From Sphingomonadales bacterium (GTDB taxonomy: Bacteria > Pseudomonadota > Alphaproteobacteria > Sphingomonadales > Sphingomonadaceae), in the NCBI GenBank assembly GCA_016707885.1, contig JADJGU010000005.1, positions 1 through 64,000 of the forward strand: a stretch of DNA of 64,000 nucleotides, in the 5' to 3' direction. The position numbers and the translations under genes are program-made. Every line of letters begins with the position of its first letter. Within the stretch, counting starts at the first letter, position 1. Shown here one piece after another: positions 8,174 through 16,641 of this stretch. The notes below the pieces were generated by a model, which was given only the letters and a program-made list of their open reading frames with translations, did no database searches and had not been told where the DNA came from.

Positions 8174-8923
8174 ATGACGAACCAGCCCCCTCGCACCGCA
8201 ACACTTTATCGCATGGTCATGCCCGACCATACCTGCCCCTACGGACTGAAGGCCAAAGACCTGCTCCGCCGACAGGGATATGATGTCGAGGACCGCCATC
8301 TGACGACGCGCGAAGAAACCGACGCATTCAAAGCCAAACATGAGGTCAAAACCACACCGCAGACATTTATCGGCGGTGAGCGGATAGGCGGATATGACGA
8401 TCTGCGCCGCTTCTTCGGCAAGCCCGTCGCCGAGCCCGGCGCGACCAGCTACCGGCCTGTTGTTGTGCTGTTCGGCATGACAGCGGCGACGGCGCTGGCT
8501 GCCAGCTACGCCGTGACTGGGCAGCTTTTGACAATACGTGCCGCTGAATGGTTCATTGCGTTTTCGATGGTCGTATTGGCGCTGCTGAAACTTCAAAATG
8601 TTGAGAAATTCTCGACGATGTTTCTCAATTACGACCTGCTCGCCAAACGATGGATACCCTATGGCACGATCTATCCCTTTGCCGAAGGTCTGGCAGGTGT
8701 GTTGATGGTCGCGGGTGCGCTGAACTGGCTTTCGATACCGGTTGCGCTGTTTATCGGCACGATAGGTGCTGTGTCGGTGTTCAAAGCGGTATATATTGAC
8801 AAACGCGAAATCAAATGCGCCTGTGTCGGTGGTGACAGCAATGTGCCGTTGGGCTTCATTTCGCTGACCGAGAACCTGATGATGATCGCGATGGCCGTGT
8901 GGATGCTGGGCGGGCATAGCTAA
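8174..8923 (+). CDS. Glutaredoxin-MauE fusion membrane protein
   Basis: 249 residues. The N-terminal about 80 residues are a glutaredoxin-like domain with the CPYG redox site (residues 21-24, in DHTCPYGLKAKDLL), the TTPQTFI cis-proline loop and GGYDDL. The rest is a MauE/DoxX-like membrane domain with four helices (VVVLFGMTAATALAASY, WFIAFSMVVLALLKL, EGLAGVLMVAGALNWL, ENLMMIAMAVWML) and a CACVGG motif near residue 217. The layout suggests that the membrane part passes reducing equivalents to or from the glutaredoxin domain. Such fusions occur near mercury and other metal resistance genes. Its control by the adjacent MerR-type regulator supports a metal-linked redox role; the substrate is unknown. 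Confidence 0.82.
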   Translation: MTNQPPRTATLYRMVMPDHTCPYGLKAKDLLRRQGYDVEDRHLTTREETDAFKAKHEVKTTPQTFIGGERIGGYDDLRRFFGKPVAEPGATSYRPVVVLFGMTAATALAASYAVTGQLLTIRAAEWFIAFSMVVLALLKLQNVEKFSTMFLNYDLLAKRWIPYGTIYPFAEGLAGVLMVAGALNWLSIPVALFIGTIGAVSVFKAVYIDKREIKCACVGGDSNVPLGFISLTENLMMIAMAVWMLGGHS

Positions 8924-8949
8924 ATCCAGCAGCGAGCCACCTAATCCTC

Positions 8950-10002
8950 TCACCGTTCGCGCCCTCGGTTTTTGGGCGGCGGATCAGGTGCAGGCATCGC
9001 CGTCTTGCTTTGGTCAGCCACGATTATCCGGGCATACTGCGCCGCAAAAACTTCTGGCGTGGCATTCATACCTTGGTGCTTTTCAAGGAACTTGCGAACA
9101 TCCTTGGCAAGCTCCCGGTCGTCAGCTTGCCCGGTGGCGTCCAGGGCAGCGGCGGCTTGTTGATAGGCACGACGTATCTCCTGCCAGCGGAATGTGCCGG
9201 CTGCGATGAACGGCGGCAATTGATCCTCGCCCTTGGCGACGGCGATGGCCTGTTCATTGGTGCGGCGGTCAGATTGAGTGATCTGCCGAGTCCCTTCGGT
9301 TCGTAGCCGCGCCCGCAATTTGACCAGCGCCATGCTTGATCCGGCTATCCCTTGTCCTCGCGCCCGTCTCGGCGTTGCCTCGGCGGCGACGCCCCGCGCG
9401 CGCAGTTCACGGGCAAAGCGTTCCCGGAAGCGATTGAGCTGAACCGGACGCGGATTGAACCTTGTGCGATCCAGCCCCTCGGCCTGCACAGTCAGATGCA
9501 CATGGGGACGCGGCGTATCGGTATGGAGTGCCAGAACATAGTCGTGATTGTCGCTCAGCTCGGCATGGGCCAGCGCGCGGACGGCTCCCAGCACTTTGTC
9601 GGGGTCGGTGCCTTCGGGCATCGAGAAGATCAGCGACACCGATGACACCGTAGGCCGCGACCGCCATTGAAGCGTATCGCTCCACTCCGCCGCGCGCTCG
9701 GCAACCTCTTCCTTGGTTGTGAGGATTTCGCCGTCGCGGGTTTCGATGTCCACTTCGCCCTTGCGCCCGATATACTCAAGATGGGCTTTAACGTGGACAC
9801 CACCCCGTTGCCGACCTGTAACCTTGACCACGACCTCGGGTGCCTTGCGAACAATCCGCGCCAGCTTGGCGCGCGCGGTTGGGCCGGTGGCAAAGCCGTA
9901 ACTGGCATAGAGCGGAACGCGCGGCGTGCTGGTGGGGTCATGGATATAGCGCACCCGAAACGCCGGACGGGTTGCTTCCCACAAGGCGGATTCCAGGCCC
10001 AT
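8950..10002 (-). CDS. Relaxase / mobilisation nuclease (MobA/VirD2-like)
   Basis: About 350 residues. The relaxase histidine motif is present as DTPRPHVHLTVQAEG, and the N-terminal part has VKVTGRQRGGVHVKAHLEYIGRKG, typical of VirD2/TraI-type mobilisation nucleases. The enzyme would nick DNA at oriT and lead the transferred strand. The ATG at 10002 is chosen because GGAG lies four bases upstream; the frame is open to 10056. It overlaps the end of mobC by about 65 bases, and the candidate nic site lies just beyond mobC. No type IV secretion genes are in the window, so the element would need a helper or genes outside. Confidence 0.85.
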   Translation of the reverse strand: MGLESALWEATRPAFRVRYIHDPTSTPRVPLYASYGFATGPTARAKLARIVRKAPEVVVKVTGRQRGGVHVKAHLEYIGRKGEVDIETRDGEILTTKEEVAERAAEWSDTLQWRSRPTVSSVSLIFSMPEGTDPDKVLGAVRALAHAELSDNHDYVLALHTDTPRPHVHLTVQAEGLDRTRFNPRPVQLNRFRERFARELRARGVAAEATPRRARGQGIAGSSMALVKLRARLRTEGTRQITQSDRRTNEQAIAVAKGEDQLPPFIAAGTFRWQEIRRAYQQAAAALDATGQADDRELAKDVRKFLEKHQGMNATPEVFAAQYARIIVADQSKTAMPAPDPPPKNRGRER

Positions 10003-10561
10003 CAATCTCCGCCACAACTGTCCAGTAGCTCGCATCGCCGCGCATGGCATCGCCAACGGCTGTCACCTGCTCGGAGATTTCCATCCGCATGTCGGCGATC
10101 CGTCGCAGCTCGGGTTCGATCTGCTTGTCGCCAGTTTCGAGCATCGACGCATTGGCAGCTTTCATCGCCTGATTGAGATTGCGGCCGATACGCAGCAACT
10201 GCATTCTGATCGGCGCAAGTTCGGCCAGCAGTCCGTCATCGACCCGCGATTTCAGCGCGAGGTGGCGGCGCACCAAGGCCTTGATCCAACCGGCGCGATC
10301 GGTCGAACGCTGCGCCGCCCGAACCTCGATCACGGCGATCTCGACATCGGTAAATCGCAGCGAAACACGATTGCGCGCGACTCCATCGGGACGGTCAATG
10401 AAGGGACGATCTGCGATCTCCCGCACCGTCTGTTCGATCATCTGCCGCAACAATGCGCTGCGTCCACCACGGCCAACCGCGAAGCTGTCGAACGCCGCGA
10501 GCGCATCGGCGTCAAGCCGAATGGTGAGCGTCGCGCTGTTCGATAGTGGATTTGTCGCCAT
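9938..10561 (-). CDS. MobC-like relaxosome accessory protein
   Basis: 207 residues. The N-terminus has a ribbon-helix-helix-like pattern (ATLTIRLDADALAAFDSFA) and the centre a second DNA-binding-like stretch (VSLRFTDVEIAVIEVRAA), followed by the MobC signature LLRIGRNLNQAMKAAN. MobC proteins open the DNA at oriT and help the relaxase nick it. The ATG at 10561 begins MATNPL. The gene is directly upstream of the relaxase gene on the same strand and directly downstream of the candidate oriT, the usual order for a mobilisation module. Confidence 0.85.
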   Translation of the reverse strand: MATNPLSNSATLTIRLDADALAAFDSFAVGRGGRSALLRQMIEQTVREIADRPFIDRPDGVARNRVSLRFTDVEIAVIEVRAAQRSTDRAGWIKALVRRHLALKSRVDDGLLAELAPIRMQLLRIGRNLNQAMKAANASMLETGDKQIEPELRRIADMRMEISEQVTAVGDAMRGDASYWTVVAEIDGPGIRLVGSNPSGVSGALYP

Positions 10562-10591
10562 CAATCATGCCCGTGTGAAACAGGGGCAATG

Positions 10592-10657
10592 TAAGACAAC
10601 ACGCGCCGCTAGGCATATCCTGCATTAAAGACAAATCAGACAAACCCCCTAAGACAA
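10592..10657 (+). other. Candidate oriT with IncP-like nic site
   Basis: ATATCCTGC at 10615-10623 matches the nic-region consensus of IncP/VirD2-type systems (YATCCTG followed by the cut and a pyrimidine). It lies 54 bases upstream of mobC, where oriT is expected. TAAGACAA occurs on each side, at 10592-10599 and 10650-10657, and may mark accessory-protein binding. Cleavage has not been shown. Confidence 0.6.
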
Positions 10658-10719
10658 GCGCACCCAAAGCGGCTTTCTACTTCTGACAATAAGGAGCTTT
10701 GGGTGCGCTTGGGGGTTTG
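10641..10719. repeat. Long inverted repeat beside oriT
   Basis: The left arm (CAAACCCCC at 10641-10649 and AAGCGCACCCAAAG at 10656-10669) is mirrored exactly by the 23-base right arm at 10697-10719. The left arm carries a six-base insertion (TAAGAC) as a bulge. The loop is 27 bases. It could be an oriT recognition hairpin, or a terminator for the DUF1289 or mobC transcript. Confidence 0.75.
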
Positions 10720-10724
10720 AGGTT

Positions 10725-10970
10725 TCAGGCGGGATGTGAAGCGCCGCTTCCCATGCGGGCTGAAGATCGCCGGACGATTTCATGCTGACGGCTGGCGGTC
10801 GCGCTCCCCCATTCGGCTATCTCGCCAAGTGTGCGACCGCAGCCGATGCAGACGCTGGCGCTACGATCCAGCGTGCAAATCGCTTTGCAAGGGGATGGCG
10901 GGCGCCCATCAGTTCCCAGAGTCGATGCGGAGGTCGCATCACGCTGGCCAATCGCTGCCATGCTTTGCAC
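10725..10970 (-). CDS. DUF1289 small Cys protein
   Basis: 81 residues ending in the DUF1289 signature: SPCKAICTLDRSASVC, then IGCGRTLGEIAEW, with four cysteines in a C-x3-C-x8-C-x2-C pattern that may bind a metal or iron-sulfur centre. The first 25 residues are unlike the family, so the true start may lie inside, for example at an ATG at 10961. DUF1289 proteins have no assigned reaction. It lies between the mobilisation module and DUF736 on the same strand. Confidence 0.7.
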   Translation of the reverse strand: MQSMAAIGQRDATSASTLGTDGRPPSPCKAICTLDRSASVCIGCGRTLGEIAEWGSATASRQHEIVRRSSARMGSGASHPA

Positions 10971-11458
10971 GCGGGGCCAGAACGATCAGGTTGATCCTCA
11001 AAGGCCGCAGTGCGGAAATGAAGGCGGTGGTTCCAAGGCTAAGCAACCGGCAGTTGCTGGCCATGTCTCAGCAGGAATGCGAGGCTGAGGATTATACCGG
11101 CGGACTCAGTAGCGGCCCGAACCCAGCCAGTTGAGGTCGGACCCCCGGATGGCTTGCCGATGCGATCAGGAACCCAGTGGTGATCTAATGCCGGTGAACG
11201 GCTTAAGCACCGCATTCCGCAGTTACGCGACAAACGCGGCCGCGTGCCTTTCGACCAGTTATCTGCCGCAATCCGGACTCGGCCGTTCAGAGGGGCCCAC
11301 ATAAGAACGAGATCGCCATAGTTGGTCCACCCTTCTTTGGCAACAGGCGGCTTCATGCAGCCAACACGCAGGTCCTTTGGTGAAGCGGCGACACACAATT
11401 ATCCAAATCCATAGAGCGGCTTCTAACTGAACGCCCTGAGCGAGCAAACACCACAAAG
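10971..11458. other. Non-coding stretch, nothing recognised
   Basis: About 490 bases between DUF1289 and DUF736. The open frames here have no family resemblance and no convincing ribosome-binding sites. I see no RNA gene or transposase remnant. Confidence 0.4.
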
Positions 11459-11483
11459 CCCCGCCCGGCAATGCCGGGCGGGG
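11459..11483 (-). terminator. Terminator hairpin after DUF736
   Basis: CCCCGCCCGGC and GCCGGGCGGGG form a perfect 11-base-pair stem with a three-base loop, 14 bases past the DUF736 stop. On the minus strand it is followed by CTTTGTGG rather than a pure U tract. The same CTTTGTGG context occurs beside the hairpin at 12411. Confidence 0.65.
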
Positions 11484-11497
11484 CGTGGGTGCGGTGG

Positions 11498-11824
11498 TCA
11501 GTTGCCGTTCGAGGTGCGGGCGCGTGACCAGATCAGGTTGAAGGTCTTGCCATCTTCGTCGGCGAACAGGCTGGCGAAGATCGGTGCGTTGAAGCTGGGA
11601 TCGTCGAGCTTGATCGAAAGATAGTCGCGGCCTTCCTTGCTGGTCTTGGTCCAGGCTGCTCCGATTTCGGCCTTCGCCACGAACACCCGGTGCGAGGGGG
11701 CGTTTTCCTTCTCGCTCGCTTCCTCGGCGACGATGGTGACGTTCTTCTTCTGCAAGCTCATCGTGACGATTTCGCCGGTGTAGTTGGTGTCGCCGGACTT
11801 CTTGAATGTGCCGATATTTGCCAT
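11498..11824 (-). CDS. DUF736 domain protein
   Basis: 108 residues beginning MANIGTFKKSGDTNYTGEI, followed by RVFVAKAEIGAAWTKTSKEGRDYLSIKLDDPSF and FASLFADEDGKTFNLIWSR, the conserved core of DUF736. Members are carried by alphaproteobacterial plasmids and integrative elements, often near ParB, ArdC and replication genes; the function is not established. The length is normal. It stands alone, with a 600-base leader upstream and a strong hairpin downstream. Confidence 0.88.
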   Translation of the reverse strand: MANIGTFKKSGDTNYTGEIVTMSLQKKNVTIVAEEASEKENAPSHRVFVAKAEIGAAWTKTSKEGRDYLSIKLDDPSFNAPIFASLFADEDGKTFNLIWSRARTSNGN

Positions 11825-12410
11825 GATTCAGTTCCTTGTGTTGGTCGAACCCCGCGCTCATTCGCGGCCTCGATGGCTGGTTAAAGGCAGGGGCTTGCAC
11901 CGCTGCACCCGCAGGGCCGCAACGCAGTGGAGGACGGTGCAGACCGGGGTTTCTTGGTTCCGCGAGGAATGGGCGCAGCCCAGGGGAAGAAACTTCGGGC
12001 CAACCGTTGCAGCAAGGGGCAAGAGGCGCAGCCGTCCGCTGCCAACCAAAGCCATTGACGAGGCCGTGGGTGAGCGCGGTTCTGGCAATCGGACGCAAGG
12101 ATATTTGGCAAATGTGTATGCGCGCGTTCAATGTCGGGGCCATTGACGCAATCCGCCAAACTGCCAGCATGGGCTTGCCGAACCTGAACGCATAGTCTGC
12201 CGGTGAGCGACGAGGATGCACCGTCCCAGCGAAGCTCGTGGCTGATGCCAATCGGAAAGCTGGCCTACCACCGCAGCGCAGGCCGCGAACCATCCGGCCA
12301 GATTGACGACCGGCCATGCGCCGATCTGCCAGATTGCTCTCTGACGGCGACTGGTATCACCTCATCTGCTCTGGTGCTCGCCTAACCGGACTGCGGCTGA
12401 CAATGCAGCC
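11825..12410. other. Long leader without a recognised gene
   Basis: About 590 bases upstream of DUF736. The open frames in both directions do not resemble known proteins. It may hold the DUF736 promoter and regulatory sequence; no specific site is identified. Confidence 0.4.
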
Positions 12411-12439
12411 AGCCCCGTCCGGCATTGCCGGTCGGGGCT
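12411..12439 (-). terminator. Second GC-rich hairpin with TTTGTGG context
   Basis: AGCCCCG (12411-12417) pairs with CGGGGCT (12433-12439), with an inner CCGGC/GCCGG stem and one mismatch between. It resembles the hairpin after DUF736 in sequence and loop and carries the same TTTGTGG flank. It lies downstream of parB. Confidence 0.5.
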
Positions 12440-12465
12440 TTGTGGCGCTCGGAATGAAAACAAGC

Positions 12466-12488
12466 GCGGGCGGCTCAAAGCCGCCCGC
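12466..12488 (-). terminator. Terminator hairpin after parB
   Basis: GCGGGCGGCT (12466-12475) pairs with AGCCGCCCGC (12479-12488) around a three-base loop, just past the parB stop. Read on the minus strand it is followed by GCTTGTTTTC, a weak T-rich tail. Confidence 0.6.
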
Positions 12489-12495
12489 TCACTCG

Positions 12496-14324
12496 TCACG
12501 CGGCAAGCCGCTGCTCTTCCATGTCCTCAATCGCTTCGGCTTCGTCGGCATCGCCGCCCTCGACCGCCTCCGCCGCAACGGCGGCGGGGTCAGGGTCAAG
12601 CGGGACTTCCGGTTCCGCCAGCCATGCCGCACGGCTGGCGGCGGCGACCGTCGCCACGCCGCCGCGCTGCGTGTAAGCCGATGGCGGGAACGCCATCCAG
12701 CGCGGCACCCATTTCTCGACCTTGGCACGGTCATTGCCGCCGGTCAGATAGTCATTGATGACAGACTTGATCGTCTTGCCCTTCTCCGTGGCATGGGCTT
12801 GCGCCACGGTATCGCCGCCAACCTCGCGCAACACTTCGGTCAACACCTCGCGGTCGCGGACAAGGCCATAAAAGGCATCATCGGCCACCCAATAATCGGC
12901 CATCTTGACGCCAAGGTGAAGGCCGATGGTTTCGATAAGGCCGGTTCCGCTTGCCAGCGTCTCGGCCATAACGACGCCAAGCACCTCCATGACAACCGCG
13001 TCGGGCAATTCCAGCAACCGCTGGAACAGTCCGCTCACGCCATTCCTCGGTTCATGGCCCAGAGTGACGCTCGGCTCATCGGGGTCAAATCCCAACACGC
13101 CAAGCACTGCGCGGCGGCGCTCGTCGAAGCGGGCTTCGGCAACGCTGGTTTCGATGCTCTCGGTTATCGCTTCGTTTCGGCTGCGCTGATCTTGAACCCT
13201 CACGCCCCACAGCGGCGAACCGCAAATGGCGTGGGCAACCATGACACGCAGCGCCACGCCGGTATTGGCTGCAAGCGCCGACCGCACCGCCGCATGGCGA
13301 TGCAGGTCAACATAACTGGTCATGGCTGCGGTGATTTCTGGGCGGGCCTGGCCTTGGACTGCGCATCGGGCGCTTCGCCTTTGGCGATGCGCTTTGCTTC
13401 GCGCTCGGTCAGATAGCCTTCGTGAAACGCCACCTCGCCATTATGGGCAATGGTCACATAGACCCGCCCGCCTTTGCGCTTCGGCGTGGCGGCGAACTCG
13501 TAGCGATGGAAGTATTGCCCATCGGGCAAAACGACAACATCGCTCCAGCCATCAGCGATATAGGCAGACTTGCGTTCCTCGATGGCGGCGCGCTGCGCGT
13601 CCTCGAACTCGCGCAAATCCCCGAAATAACCGTCCTTCTCGAACAGGTCTTTGACGATACGGCCCTGATAGGTTTCAAGGTCGAACAGCGCGACGCTGGT
13701 TGATATGGAAGCGCCGCCGAACAGCCACGCTTTCAACTGGTGGCCTTTGGGGATGGACGATTGCGGGTCGTCATAAAGCGCCAGCCATGTTTTCTGCTGC
13801 GCTTTGGTCGCCAGCGTCAGATGGCGAACGCTGGTCGCGTCGATCTCCTCGGCGCGGTAAAGCTGCCGGATGCGCGGGAGCAAATTGCCAAGCGCCAAGA
13901 TGCGCTTGACGGTCAGTTCGGGCATCCCAAACGTCACGGAAATTTCGTCAGGCGTCCGGCCTTCCTTGACCAACCGCGTGAACGACTCCCACTGCGTCAC
14001 CTCGTCGGGCGCAAGCCGCGCAAGGTTCTCGATCAATGAGGCTTCGAGCGCGGCGGCATCGTCGCCTGCCTCCATGATCGCGCACGGCAGCGGTTCGGCA
14101 ACGCCGCTCTCGGTCGCAACAGTTTGCGCGGCGAGGAAGCGGCGGCTTCCCGCCACAATCTCGAATGTCGTGTCGCTGCCATTGGGCCGCACCAACAACG
14201 GCATGATGATGCCGCGCGCGCGAATGGATGGCAGAATGCCGCTAATGTCGGGCGGCTTCTTGCCGCTCCGCATATTGGCGGGAGAGATTGAAAGCCGGTC
14301 AAGGGCGATATGGTCAAGTTTCAT
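12496..14324 (-). pseudogene. Long ParB/RepB-type partition protein, frame broken once
   Basis: The first frame (14324 to about 13345) has the ParB N-terminal fold: LDRLSISPANMR, GIIMPLLVRP, FEIVAGSRRFLAA, then SLIENLARLAPDEVTQWESF and an HTH (EISVTFGMPELTVKRIL). The second frame (to 12496) begins RPEITAAMTSYVDLHRHAAVR and is the C-terminal half found in the long ParB proteins of sphingomonad mobile elements. They join as KARPRPEITAAM if one C is added to the GGG run (plus strand) at 13344-13346. As sequenced, the two frames overlap by ATGA at 13320-13323, so re-initiation could give two polypeptides. The ATG at 14324 has GGAG eight bases upstream. Expected length is about 609 residues. Confidence 0.78.
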
Positions 14325-14435
14325 GTCACTTACTCCGTTGGGTGGCCCCATCCTCGGGGCATCTTGGGGGGCGGTGAGGATGGGGCCGGTTGTCCGCACG
14401 GAGGCTCCCGCGCGGGTTCTGCCGCAACCTTGGGG

Positions 14436-14828
14436 TCAAGGTGGCGGAAGCTCTGAAAGATCGCTGGCGCGGGCGACGACTGTGGCCTCAAGCCGCCCCT
14501 CGTCCTCGGTGATGCTGCCCGCGACGCGGGCCGCATCGGCATAAATGGTCAGGGGGAAGCGCCCTTCAAAACACAGGTCGCGCTCGATGGTGAGGCCGAA
14601 CGGCAGCGACACCGCCGCAATCTCGGCAAGGCTGGCCGAACCCATTTCGGGGCAACCGAAACCAAGGTCGCAAAGCCCGAACAATATGTCGCCGTCCTCG
14701 TCCAGTTCGGAAAACAGCCAAGTGGCCGCGCCAACTGGCGAGAAAAATTTGACGACTGGCACATGATCGCCACGGCTTTTGCCGTTCGCGATGAGGCGGG
14801 CGCGCTGGTCTTGGGTAAGCAAAAGCAT
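14436..14828 (-). CDS. DUF2958 domain protein
   Basis: 130 residues beginning MLLLTQDQRARLIANG, then PVVKFFSPVGAATWLFSELDEDGDILFGLCDLGFGCPEMG and SLAEIAAVSLPFGLTIERDLCFEG, which is the DUF2958 pattern. The ATG at 14828 is preceded by GGAGG at ideal spacing, so the longer frame to 14999 is rejected. It lies between parB and the ArdC pair on the same strand and is likely part of that transcript. Function is unknown; the family is common on plasmids and integrative elements beside ArdC and ParB. Confidence 0.87.
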   Translation of the reverse strand: MLLLTQDQRARLIANGKSRGDHVPVVKFFSPVGAATWLFSELDEDGDILFGLCDLGFGCPEMGSASLAEIAAVSLPFGLTIERDLCFEGRFPLTIYADAARVAGSITEDEGRLEATVVARASDLSELPPP

Positions 14829-14841
14829 AGGGATTCCTCCG

Positions 14842-15051
14842 TCAAAACATCTCAATCTGGTTGCGGGCGTTGGTGTCGAACAGGCCATGATCGGCGGGAC
14901 GCTGCGCCTTGCGCGGCTCCAGCGGCGCATTGGCGCGCATGGCCAGACGGTCGCGGGGCGTGATCGGCGCAACGCCGTAAACAAGCGTCTGCTCACCAAT
15001 AGGAGTCTGCTCGGACGCCAGCCGGTCTTTGCAGGGGGCGGCGGCGGTCAT
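14842..15051 (-). CDS. Conserved-looking 69-aa protein between ardC and DUF2958
   Basis: 69 residues beginning MTAAAPCKDRLASEQTP, with PRDRLAM and a C-terminal DHGLFDTNARNQIEMF. No domain is recognised. Its start ATG at 15051 overlaps the ardC stop by four bases (ATGA), and its stop is 13 bases before the DUF2958 start, so it is wedged in the operon with the spacing of a real coupled gene. The D-x-x-x-R-N-Q-(I/L)-(E/D)-(M/L)-F tail resembles a short C-terminal peptide, but no partner is known. Confidence 0.6.
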   Translation of the reverse strand: MTAAAPCKDRLASEQTPIGEQTLVYGVAPITPRDRLAMRANAPLEPRKAQRPADHGLFDTNARNQIEMF

Positions 15052-16022
15052 GCCGCGCGCGCCAAGGTGGATTCGCTTTCCCGAACGAACTCCAACAGAA
15101 AATCCGCTGCCTTGCTGGCTTGCGATGCCGCCTTGAAAATGGCGCGATTGTCGGCGCGCAGCACCGTAAGCCAAGAGCCGAGATAATCGGCATGGCGAAC
15201 GGTGGGGACGATCCCAAGCGCGGCGCAGAGATAGGCCGAGGCCAATTCGGCGCATAATTCCTCGCGGGCATAGAGCGCGGAACCGAACCGCCCCGACTGG
15301 TCACGCGCCAGCCGCTCCTTGCTTCCCGTCCAGTGGCCGAGTTCGTGCAAGGCCGTTCGGTAAAAGTCGATCTGGTGGGCAAAGGCCGGTTGCGGCGGAA
15401 CCTGCACATAATCGCCGCCCACATCATAGAACGCCTGCGCTCCGCCGATGCGAAAATCCGCACCCGTCGCCGCAATCAAGCCTTCCGCGCTGTCATGCTG
15501 TTCGCGGGCCGGTAACGGCGTGGGGTCGGCTGTCAGCCGCTCGGGCAGTCCGTCACACTGCGCCGCGTTGAACACGACAAAGCGTTTGAGGAACGGAATC
15601 GAACGGGGTTCGCCTTCCGGCGCGTCTCCGCCCTCGCGCCCATCTTCGGGCGTGAAACGGTCGGCGTAGAAAATCGTATGCCCGCGCTCACCCTTGCGAA
15701 CGCATCCGCCAGCGGCCAGCGCCTGCCGGAAGGTCAACCAATCCTGCGACGGGTAGCAGCCCTCAATGACCGCGCCCCACAGAATGAGAACATTGACGCC
15801 CGAATAGGGACGCCCCGAAACCGCGTTGCGCGGGAGTCCCGGCACTGCCGCCGCCGAACTCCACGGCTGCGCCCAAGGAAAACAACCCGCCTCAAGCTGG
15901 GCGATGATCTTCGCCGTAACCTCGTCATAGAGCGAAACGCGCGGGCTATCGCTTCCGCGCGCGGCGCGCAGCGCCGCCTTACCCTTGCCGCCAAAACCAC
16001 GTTTCCGATTGCCAACCGCCAT
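15048..16022 (-). CDS. ardC: ArdC-like antirestriction protein with zincin-like domain
   Basis: 324 residues. The N-terminal part is the ssDNA-binding-type domain (YDEVTAKIIAQLEAGCFPWAQPW, NAVSGRPYSGVNVLILW, TFRQALAAGGCVRKGERG). The C-terminal part is a zincin-like domain with the metal motif HELGHW (in FYRTALHELGHWTG) and the downstream EELCAELASAYLC. ArdC proteins coat incoming single-stranded DNA and protect it from restriction during conjugation. The ATG at 16022 follows AGGAGG. It is the first gene of the run ardC, 69-aa protein, DUF2958, parB, and is consistent with a transferable element. Confidence 0.9.
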   Translation of the reverse strand: MAVGNRKRGFGGKGKAALRAARGSDSPRVSLYDEVTAKIIAQLEAGCFPWAQPWSSAAAVPGLPRNAVSGRPYSGVNVLILWGAVIEGCYPSQDWLTFRQALAAGGCVRKGERGHTIFYADRFTPEDGREGGDAPEGEPRSIPFLKRFVVFNAAQCDGLPERLTADPTPLPAREQHDSAEGLIAATGADFRIGGAQAFYDVGGDYVQVPPQPAFAHQIDFYRTALHELGHWTGSKERLARDQSGRFGSALYAREELCAELASAYLCAALGIVPTVRHADYLGSWLTVLRADNRAIFKAASQASKAADFLLEFVRESESTLARAA

Positions 16023-16025
16023 CAC

Positions 16026-16641
16026 AGCCTCCTCGCCCTAAAAACCACACCGACCCCGGAGAGGGGGGTGGGCGGCAAAGAGCGACCAAGAGGCCCGGCG
16101 CGATCAGGCGCACCTGTAAGGCTGTAACAGAGTGAAAGACCCGCTTGCCGGGTTGCGCCTGAGCGCGGCGGGCCTAGCCGGAAGCGCCGCCCATCCCCCT
16201 CTTCGGGGACGGCCACAAAAACGCCGGCGCACCCGCGCCGTCCAAAAATCAGTCGAATATCATTGAAAGAATATCGCCGCGCAGCGGCCGAACAAGAAGC
16301 GGCACCCTTGCACAAAACGACGCCAGCCGGACGCCCTGCGCCCGGGCCTGTGGGCCAGCGGGCGTCCGGCAAGGAGAGTCGCAAGAGTGCCTGCGGGTCA
16401 GCCCAAAAACGCCGCACCCTCAAGGAGCGCGCAGCGCGGGAAAGAGTGCGACTTTAGAAAATCCCGCTCATTTCAGCGGGCCGTCAGGACCGCCCTTGCG
16501 CCATGCGATCGTCACCGAAGGCCGAGACGCGGCTCGCGGCTCGGTGGAGCAAGCCGCGCAGGCGGGGTTGCGTAATAGAGCGCGGTGCGGGCATGCCCGC
16601 AGGCGCCAGCTTTGCTTGTCAATTCCATCTTATCGGCAACG
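16026..16641. other. GC-rich non-coding region upstream of ardC
   Basis: About 610 bases without a convincing gene. It holds an 11-base inverted repeat (see 16326-16370) and two similar AAAAACGCCG-containing stretches near 16217 and 16404. It probably includes the ardC promoter; an origin or resolution site is possible but not shown. Confidence 0.4.
16326..16370. repeat. Inverted repeat, 11-bp arms
   Basis: GCCGGACGCCC (16326-16336) is mirrored by GGGCGTCCGGC (16360-16370). The 23-base loop contains a smaller CCCGGGCC/GGGCC pairing, so a large cruciform is possible. Its role is unknown. Confidence 0.6.

Noticed and set aside
11259..12317. Minus-strand frame spanning the DUF736 gene
   Set aside because: It overlaps DUF736 in another frame and shows only low-complexity, arginine-rich sequence.
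12316..13416. Long plus-strand open frame opposite parB
   Set aside because: It is the antisense shadow of the ParB C-terminal half; the minus frame has recognisable domains and the plus frame has none.
16022..16423. Minus-strand frame upstream of ardC
   Set aside because: The translation is rich in Arg and Pro with no motif, and the ribosome-binding site found belongs to ardC at 16022.
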